Below, piece after piece: positions 56,191-64,000 of a stretch of 64,000 nt of DNA (its first letter is position 1; each line of letters opens with the position of its first letter). Where the stretch lies: contig OY757947.1 of NCBI GenBank assembly GCA_963585895.1, forward strand, positions 36,731,950-36,795,949, written 5' to 3'. Source of the stretch: Sepioteuthis lessoniana. Its lineage: Eukaryota > Mollusca > Cephalopoda > Myopsida > Loliginidae. The notes beneath the pieces are model-generated. The model did no database searches. It was given only the letters and a program-made list of their open reading frames with translations, and was not told where the DNA came from. The translations under genes and the position numbers were made by a program.

Positions 56191-59100
56191 TTGGTATTTT
56201 CCAAACGTCTTCGGTAAGTGTAAATTTCCATTCTGCATCTTTTATTCATCTTCATAGGTACAAATCCACCGCGCGTTGGTATAATCCAAACTTCATCGGT
56301 AAATGTAAATTTCCATTGCGCATCTTTTATTCATCTCCTAGGTACAAATCCACCACGCGTTGGTATAATCCAAACTTCTTCGGTAAATGTAAATTTCCAT
56401 TCTGTATCTTTAATTCATCTTCATAGGTACAAATCCACCGCGCGTCGGTATAATCCAAACATCTTCGGTAAATGTAAATTTCCATTCTGCATCTTTTATT
56501 CATTTCCCTAGGTACAAATCCACCGCGCGTTGGTATAATCCAAAGTTCTTCGGTAAATGTAAATTTTCATCTGCATCTCTTATTCATCTCCCTAGGTACA
56601 AATCCACCGCGCGTTGGTATAATCCAAACTTCTTCGGGAAATGTAAATTACCATTCTGCATCTTTTATTCATCTTCATAGGTACAAATCAACCGCACGTT
56701 GGTATAATCCAAACTTCTTTGGTAAATGTAAATTTCCATTCTGCATCTTTTATTCATCTTCATAGGTACAAATCCAACGCGCGTTGGTATAATCCAAACT
56801 TCTTTGGTAAATGTAAATTTCCATTCTGCATCTCTTATTCATCTTCAGAGGTACAAATCCACCGCGCGTTGGTATCATCCAAACTTCTTCGGTAAATGTA
56901 AATTTCCATTCTGCATCTTTTATTCATCTTCATAGGTACAAATCCACCGCGCGTTGGTATAATCCAAACTTCTTCGGTAAATGTAAATTTCCATTCTGCA
57001 TCTCTTATTCATCTCCCCAGGTACAAATCCACCGCGCGTTGGTATAATCCAAACTTCTTCGTTAAATGTAAATCTCCATTCTGCATCTCTTATTCATCTT
57101 CATAGGTACAAATCCACCGCACGTTGGTATAATCCAAACTTCTTCGGTAAATGTAAATTTTCATTCTGCATCTTTTATTCATCTTCATAGGTACAAATCC
57201 ACCGCGCGTTGGTATAATCCAAACTTCTTCGGTAAATGTAAATTTCCATTGCGCATCTCTTATTCATCTCCCTAGGTACAAATCCCCGGCGCGTTGGTAT
57301 AATCCAAACTTCTTCGGTAAATGTGTATTTCCATTGCGCATCTCTTATTCATCTCCCTAGGTACAAATCCACCGCGCGTTGGTATAATCCAAACTTCTTA
57401 GGTAAATGTAAATTTCCATTCTGCATCTCTTATTCATCTTCATAGGTACAAATCCACCGCGCGTTGGTATTATCCAATCTTCTTCGGTAAATGTAAATTT
57501 TCATTCTGCATCTTTTATTCATCTCCATAGGTACAAATCCACCGCGCGTTGGTATAATACAAACTTCTTCGGTAAATGTAAATTTCCATTCTGCATCTCT
57601 TATTCATCTCCCTAGGTACAAATCCACCACGCGTTGGTATAATCCAAACTTCTTCGGTAAATATAAATTTCCATTCTGTATCTTTCATTCATCTCCCTAA
57701 GTACAAATCACCCGCGCGTTGGTATAATCCAAACTTCTTCGCTAAATGTAAATTTCCATTCTGCATCTCTTATTCATTTTCAAAGGTACAAATCCACCGC
57801 GCGTTGGTATAATCCAAACTTCTTCGGTAAATGTAAATTTCCATTCTGCATCATTTATTCATCTCCCTAGGTACAAATCCACCGCGCGTTGGTATAATCC
57901 AAACTTCTTCGGTAAATGTAAATTTCCATTCTGCATCTTTTATTCATCTTCATAGGTACAAATCCAACGCGTTGGTATAATCCAAACTTTTTCGGTAAAT
58001 GTAAATTTCCATTCTGCATCTTTTATTCATCTTCATAGGTACAAATCCACCGCGCGTTGGTATAATCCAAACTTCTTCGGTAAATGTAAATTTCCATTCT
58101 GCATCTCTTATTCATCTTCAGGGGTACAAATCCACCGCGCGTTGGTATAATCCAAACTTCTTCGGTAAATGTAAATTTCCATTCTGCATCTTTTATTCAT
58201 CTTCATAGGTAAAAATCCACCGCGCGTTGGTATAATCCAAACTTCTTCGGTAAATGTATATTTCCATTGCGCATCTCTTATTCATCTCCCTAGGTACAAA
58301 TCCACCGCGCGTTGGTATAATCCAAACTTCTTCGGGAAATGTAAATTACCATTTTGCATCTTTTATTCATCTCCATAGGTACAAATTTACCGCGCGTTGG
58401 TATAATGCAAACTTCTTCGGTAAATGTAAATTTCCATTCTGCATCTTTTATTCTTCTTCATAGGTACAAATCCACCGCGCGTTTGTATAATCCAAACTTC
58501 TTCGGTAAATGTAAATTTCCATTCTGCATCTTTTATTCATCTCCCTAGGTACAAATCCACCGCGCGTTGGTATAATCCAAACTTCTTCGGTAAATGTAAA
58601 TTTCCATTGCGCATCTCTTATTCATCTCCCTATGTACAAATCCTTCGCGCGTTGGTTTAATCCAAATTTCTTCGGTAAATGTAAATTTCCATTCTGCATC
58701 TTTTATTCATCTTCATAGGTACAAATCCACTGCGCGTTGGTATACTCCAAACTTCTTCGGTAACTGTAAATTTCCATTCTGCATCTCTTATTCATCTTCA
58801 TAGGTACAAATCCACCGCGCATTGGTATAATCCAAACTTCTTCGGTAAATGTAAATTTCCATTCTGCATCTTTATTCATCTTCATAGGTACAAATCCACC
58901 GCGCGTTGGTATTTTCCAAACGTCTTCGGTAAGTGTAAATTTCCATTCTGCATCTTTTATTCATCTTCATAGGTACAAATCCACCGCGCGTTGGTATAAT
59001 CCAAACTTCATCGGTAAATGTAAATTTCCATTGCGCATCTTTTATTCATCTCCTAGGTACAAATCCACCACGCGTTGGTATAATCCAAACTTCTTCGGTA

Positions 59101-60635
59101 AATGTAAATTTCCATTCTGTATCTTTAATTCATCTTCATAGGTACAAATCCACCGCGCGTCGGTATAATCCAAACATCTTCGGTAAATGTAAATTTCCAT
59201 TCTGCATCTTTTATTCATTTCCCTAGGTACAAATCCACCGCGCGTTGGTATAATCCAAAGTTCTTCGGTAAATGTAAATTTTCATCTGCATCTCTTATTC
59301 ATCTCCCTAGGTACAAATCCACCGCGCGTTGGTATAATCCAAACTTCTTCGGGAAATGTAAATTACCATTCTGCATCTTTTATTCATCTTCATAGGTACA
59401 AATCAACCGCACGTTGGTATAATCCAAACTTCTTTGGTAAATGTAAATTTCCATTCTGCATCTTTTATTCATCTTCATAGGTACAAATCCAACGCGCGTT
59501 GGTATAATCCAAACTTCTTTGGTAAATGTAAATTTCCATTCTGCATCTCTTATTCATCTTCAGAGGTACAAATCCACCGCGCGTTGGTATCATCCAAACT
59601 TCTTCGGTAAATGTAAATTTCCATTCTGCATCTTTTATTCATCTTCATAGGTACAAATCCACCGCGCGTTGGTATAATCCAAACTTCTTCGGTAAATGTA
59701 AATTTCCATTCTGCATCTCTTATTCATCTCCCCAGGTACAAATCCACCGCGCGTTGGTATAATCCAAACTTCTTCGTTAAATGTAAATCTCCATTCTGCA
59801 TCTCTTATTCATCTTCATAGGTACAAATCCACCGCACGTTGGTATAATCCAAACTTCTTCGGTAAATGTAAATTTTCATTCTGCATCTTTTATTCATCTT
59901 CATAGGTACAAATCCACCGCGCGTTGGTATAATCCAAACTTCTTCGGTAAATGTAAATTTCCATTGCGCATCTCTTATTCATCTCCCTAGGTACAAATCC
60001 CCGGCGCGTTGGTATAATCCAAACTTCTTCGGTAAATGTGTATTTCCATTGCGCATCTCTTATTCATCTCCCTAGGTACAAATCCACCGCGCGTTGGTAT
60101 AATCCAAACTTCTTAGGTAAATGTAAATTTCCATTCTGCATCTCTTATTCATCTTCATAGGTACAAATCCACCGCGCGTTGGTATTATCCAATCTTCTTC
60201 GGTAAATGTAAATTTTCATTCTGCATCTTTTATTCATCTCCATAGGTACAAATCCACCGCGCGTTGGTATAATACAAACTTCTTCGGTAAATGTAAATTT
60301 CCATTCTGCATCTCTTATTCATCTCCCTAGGTACAAATCCACCACGCGTTGGTATAATCCAAACTTCTTCGGTAAATATAAATTTCCATTCTGTATCTTT
60401 CATTCATCTCCCTAAGTACAAATCACCCGCGCGTTGGTATAATCCAAACTTCTTCGCTAAATGTAAATTTCCATTCTGCATCTCTTATTCATTTTCAAAG
60501 GTACAAATCCACCGCGCGTTGGTATAATCCAAACTTCTTCGGTAAATGTAAATTTCCATTCTGCATCATTTATTCATCTCCCTAGGTACAAATCCACCGC
60601 GCGTTGGTATAATCCAAACTTCTTCGGTAAATGTA
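55170..60635. repeat. Tandem duplication of a 32-unit (2,715-base) satellite block
   Basis: 55,246, 55,539 and 55,988 match 57,961, 58,254 and 58,703, each offset by exactly 2,715 bases. The match ends near 60,635, where the unit type changes. The block overlaps the end of the second 5.35 kb copy, so it formed afterwards. Confidence 0.9.
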
Positions 60636-61459
60636 AATTTCCATTGCGCATCTCTTATTCATCTCCCTACGTACAAATCCACCGCGCGTTGGTATAATCC
60701 AAACTTCTTCGGTAAATGTAAATTTCCGTTCTGCATCTTTTATTCATCTAAATAGGTACAAATCCACCACGCGTTGGTATAATCCAAACTTCTTCGGTAA
60801 ATGTAAATTTTCATCTGCATCTCTTATTAATCTCCCTAGGTACAAATCCACCGCGCGTTGGTATAATCCAAACTTCTTCGGGAAATGTAAATTACCATTC
60901 TGCATCTTTTATTCATCTTCATAGGTACAAATCCACCGCGCGTTGGTATAATCCAAACTTCTTTGGTAAATGTAAATTTCCATTCGGCATCATTTATTCA
61001 TCTTCATAGGTACAAATCCAACGCGCGTTGGTATAATCCAAACTTCTTTGGTAAATGTAAATTTCCATTCTGCATCTCTTATTCATCTTCATAGGTACAA
61101 ATCCACCGCGCGTTGGTATAATCCAAACTTCTTCGGTAAATGTAAATTTCCATTCTGCATCTTTTATTCATCTTCATAGGTACAAATCCACCGCGCGTTG
61201 GTATAATCCAAACTTCATCGGTAAATGTAAATTTCCATTGCGCATCTCTTATTCATCTCCTTACGTACAAATCCACCGCGCGTTGGTATAATCCAAACTT
61301 CTTCGGTAAATGTAAATTTCCATTCTGCATCTCTTATTCATCTTCATAGGTACAAATCCACCGCGCGTTGGTATAATCCAAACTTCTTCGGTAAATGTAA
61401 ATTTCCATTCTGCATCTCTTATTCATTTTCATAGGTACAAATCCACCACGCGTTGGTAT

Positions 61460-64000
61460 AATCCAAAGTTCTTCGGTAAATGTAAATTTCCATTCTGCAT
61501 CTCTTATTCATCTTCATAGGTACAAATTCACTGCGCGTTGATATAATCCCAACCTCTTCGGTAAATGTAAATTTCCATTCTGCATCTCTTATTCATCTTC
61601 ATAGGTACAAATCCAACGCGCGTTGGTATAATCCAAACTTCTTCGGTAAATGTAAATTTCCACTGCGCATCTCTTATTCATCTCCCTACGTACAAATCCA
61701 CCGCGCGTTGGTATAATCCAAACTTCTTCGGTAAATGTAAATTTCCATTGTGCATCTTTTATTCATTTCCCAAGGTACAAATCCACCGCGCGTTGGTATA
61801 ATCCAAACTTCTTCGGTAAATGTAAATTTCCATTCTGCATCTTTTATTCATTTCCCTAGGTACAAATCCACCGCGCGTTGGTATATTCCAAACTTCTTCG
61901 GTAAATGTAAATTTCCATTCTGCATCTTTTATTCATCTTAATAGGTACAAATCCACCACGCGTTGGTATAATCCAAACTTCTTCGGTAAATGTAAATTTC
62001 CATTGCGCATCTCTTATTCATCTCCCTAGGTACAAATCCACCGCGCGTTGGTATAATCCAAACTTCTTCGGTAAATGTAAATTTCCATTCTGCATCTCTT
62101 CTTCATCTTCATAGGTACAAATCCACCGCGCGTTGGTATAATCCAAACTTATTCAGTAAATGTAAATTTCCATTCTGCATCTTTTATTCATCTCCCTAGG
62201 TACAAATCCACCGCGCGTTGGTATAATCCAAACTTCTTCGGTAAATGTAAATTTCCATTCTGCATCTGTTATTCATCTTCATAGGTACAAATCCATCGCG
62301 CGTTGGTATTTTCCAAACTTCTTCGGTAAATGTAAATTACCATTGTGCATCTTTTATTCATCTTCATAGGCACAAATCCACCGCGTTTGGTATAATCCAC
62401 ACTTCTTCGGTAAATGTAAATTTCCATTCTGCATCTCTTATTCATCTCCCTACGTACAAATCCACCGCGCGTTGGTATAATCCAAACTTCTTCGGTAAAT
62501 GTAAATTTCCATTCTGCATCTTTTATTCATCTTCATAGGTACAAATCCACCGCGCGCTGGTATAATCCAAACTTCTTCGGTAAATGTAAATTTCCATTCT
62601 GCATCTTTTATTCATCTCCCTAGGTACAAATCCACCGCGCGTTGGTATAATCCAAACTTCTTCGGTAAATGTAAATTTCCATTGCGCATCTCTTATTCAT
62701 CTCCCTACGTACAAATCCACCACGCATTGGTATAATCCAAACTTCTTCGGTAAATGTGAATTTCCATTCTGCATCTTTTATTCATCTCCCTAGGTACAAA
62801 TCCACCTCGCGTTAGTATAATCCAAACTTCCTCGGTCAATGTAAATTTCCATTCTGCATCTTTATTTATCTTCATAGGTACAAATCCACCGCGCGTTGGT
62901 ATTTTCCAAACTTCTTCGGTAAGTGTAAATTTCCATTCTGCATCTTTTATTCATCTTCATAGGTACAAATCCACCGCGCGTTGGTATAATCCAAACTTCA
63001 TCGGTAAATGTAAATTTCCATTGCGCATCTTTTATTCATCTCCTAGGTACAAATCCACCACGCGTTGGTATAATCCAAACTTCAACGGTAAATGTAAATT
63101 TCCATTCTGTATCTTTTATTCATCTTCATAGGTACAAATCCACCGCGCGTTGGTATAATCCAAACATCTTCGGTAAATGTAAATTTCCATTCTGCATCTT
63201 TTATTCATTTCCCTAGGTACAAATCCACCGCGCGTTGGTATAATCCAAAGTTCTTCGGTAAATGTAAATTTCCATTCTGCATCTCTTATTCATCTTCATA
63301 GGTACAAATTCACTGCGCGTTGATATAATCCCAACCTCTTCGGTAAATGTAAATTTCCATTCTGCATCTCTTATTCATCTTCATAGGTACAAATCCAACG
63401 CGCGTTGGTATAATCCAAACTTCTTCGGTAAATGTAAATTTCCACTGCGCATCTCTTATTCATCTCCCTACGTACAAATCCACCGCGCGTTGGTATAATC
63501 CAAACTTCTTCGGTAAATGTAAATTTCCATTGTGCATCTTTTATTCATTTCCCAAGGTACAAATCCACCGCGCGTTGGTATAATCCAAACTTCTTCGGTA
63601 AATGTAAATTTCCATTCTGCATCTTTTATTCATTTCCCTAGGTACAAATCCACCGCGCGTTGGTATATTCCAAACTTCTTCGGTAAATGTAAATTTCCAT
63701 TCTGCATCTTTTATTCATCTTAATAGGTACAAATCCACCACGCGTTGGTATAATCCAAACTTCTTCGGTAAATGTAAATTTCCATTGCGCATCTCTTATT
63801 CATCTCCCTAGGTACAAATCCACCGCGCGTTGGTATAATCCAAACTTCTTCGGTAAATGTAAATTTCCATTCTGCATCTCTTCTTCATCTTCATAGGTAC
63901 AAATCCACCGCGCGTTGTTATAATCCAAACTTCTTCAGTAAATGTAAATTTGCATTCTGCATCTTTTATTCATCTCCCTACGTACAAATCCACCGCGCGT
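61460..64000. repeat. Tandem duplication of a 21-unit (1,782-base) satellite block, second copy cut by the window end
   Basis: The start at AATTCACTGCGCGTTGATA (61,526) recurs at 63,308, and the frame at 61,750 recurs at 63,532, both offset by 1,782 bases. The second copy runs off the end of the window. Confidence 0.88.

Larger units (their letters stand above)
32911..64000. repeat. 85-bp satellite, about 366 tandem units, continuing past the window
   Basis: The consensus unit of 85 bases starts GGTACAAATCCACCGCGCG, continues TTGGTATAATCCAAACTTCT, TCGGTAAATGTAAATTTCC and ATTCTGCATCTTTTATTCAT, and ends CTTCATA. No gene or foreign insertion interrupts 31 kb. Because 85 is one more than a multiple of three, each unit shifts frame; the 60-83 residue frames that recur here are shadows of the repeat and not genes. 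Subtypes differ at a few sites: GGGAAATG or GGTAAATG; TTCATAGG or CTCCCTAGG; ATTCTGCATCTTTT or ATTGCGCATCTCTT. Satellite arrays of this size commonly mark heterochromatin or centromeres, but nothing here proves either. CENP-B box spacing is not matched. Confidence 0.98.

Noticed and set aside
32911-64000. Dozens of open frames of 60-83 residues in the satellite (for example those reading MHLLFIFIGTNPP..)
   Set aside because: They follow the 85-bp unit through two frames and stop in the third, on both strands. They are frame shadows of a tandem repeat and not genes.
32911-64000. CRISPR-like array
   Set aside because: Repeats are contiguous with no unique spacers, and the context is eukaryotic.
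32911-64000. TATAAT in each unit read as a promoter, and TTCGGGAA in edge units read as a heat-shock element core
   Set aside because: TATAAT is a bacterial -10 motif with no meaning here. TTCnnGAA is short, not part of the required three-pentamer array, and is lost in the dominant interior units.
32911-64000. CENP-B box in the satellite
   Set aside because: The spacing of TTCG and CGGG required by the box is not present on either strand of the consensus.

Overview
The window looks like intergenic DNA from a coleoid cephalopod, most likely an octopus. It is AT-rich and has no compact gene structure. It carries a small cluster of C2H2 zinc-finger sequences with HTGEKPY linkers and is dense with microsatellites. 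There are also tRNA-headed SINEs and many decayed copies of one APE-endonuclease LINE family with (ATG)n tails; as I recall, such copies are abundant in octopus assemblies. The species call is an inference from these features, not a database match.

Layout. 1-5,060 holds LINE fragments, low-copy tandem repeats, one SINE and a decayed zinc-finger remnant. 5,070-5,395 is a zinc-finger pseudogene made of four 84-bp units that share stop codons. 5,820-8,122 is an old, broken Ty3/Gypsy fossil on the minus strand, and it abuts an intact nine-finger zinc-finger reading frame at 8,083-8,901 on the plus strand. 9-15 kb is mostly gene-free, with microsatellites, SINEs, an unclassified dispersed repeat, a LINE piece and a truncated zinc-finger copy at about 13.4 kb. 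15,424-16,287 (minus) is a second long zinc-finger frame, decayed at both ends. 17,161-20,892 is a second broken Ty3/Gypsy fossil with two recognisable LTRs. 20.9-31.1 kb is repeat-rich non-coding DNA, including an inverted SINE pair at 26.7-27.5 kb. 31.15-32.2 kb is a small 110-bp tandem array carrying LINE pieces.

From about 32,911 to the window end, 31 kb is an unbroken tandem array of an 85-bp satellite, about 366 units. Its outer edge (32.9-37 kb) is divergent. Its interior is homogenised and built from nested duplications of about 7, 21, 32, 42 and 63 units. The array contains no genes. The 60-80 residue frames inside it arise because an 85-bp unit shifts reading frame at every repeat.

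Only two frames are plausible protein-coding material, both C2H2 zinc-finger arrays, and both lack a convincing native N-terminus. The zinc-finger copies at 3.9, 5.1, 13.4 and 15.4-16.4 kb lie on the same strand, and the 13.4 and 15.4 kb copies share 3' flank. They look like the remains of local tandem duplication. I find no operons, rRNA, free-standing tRNA genes or CRISPR arrays.
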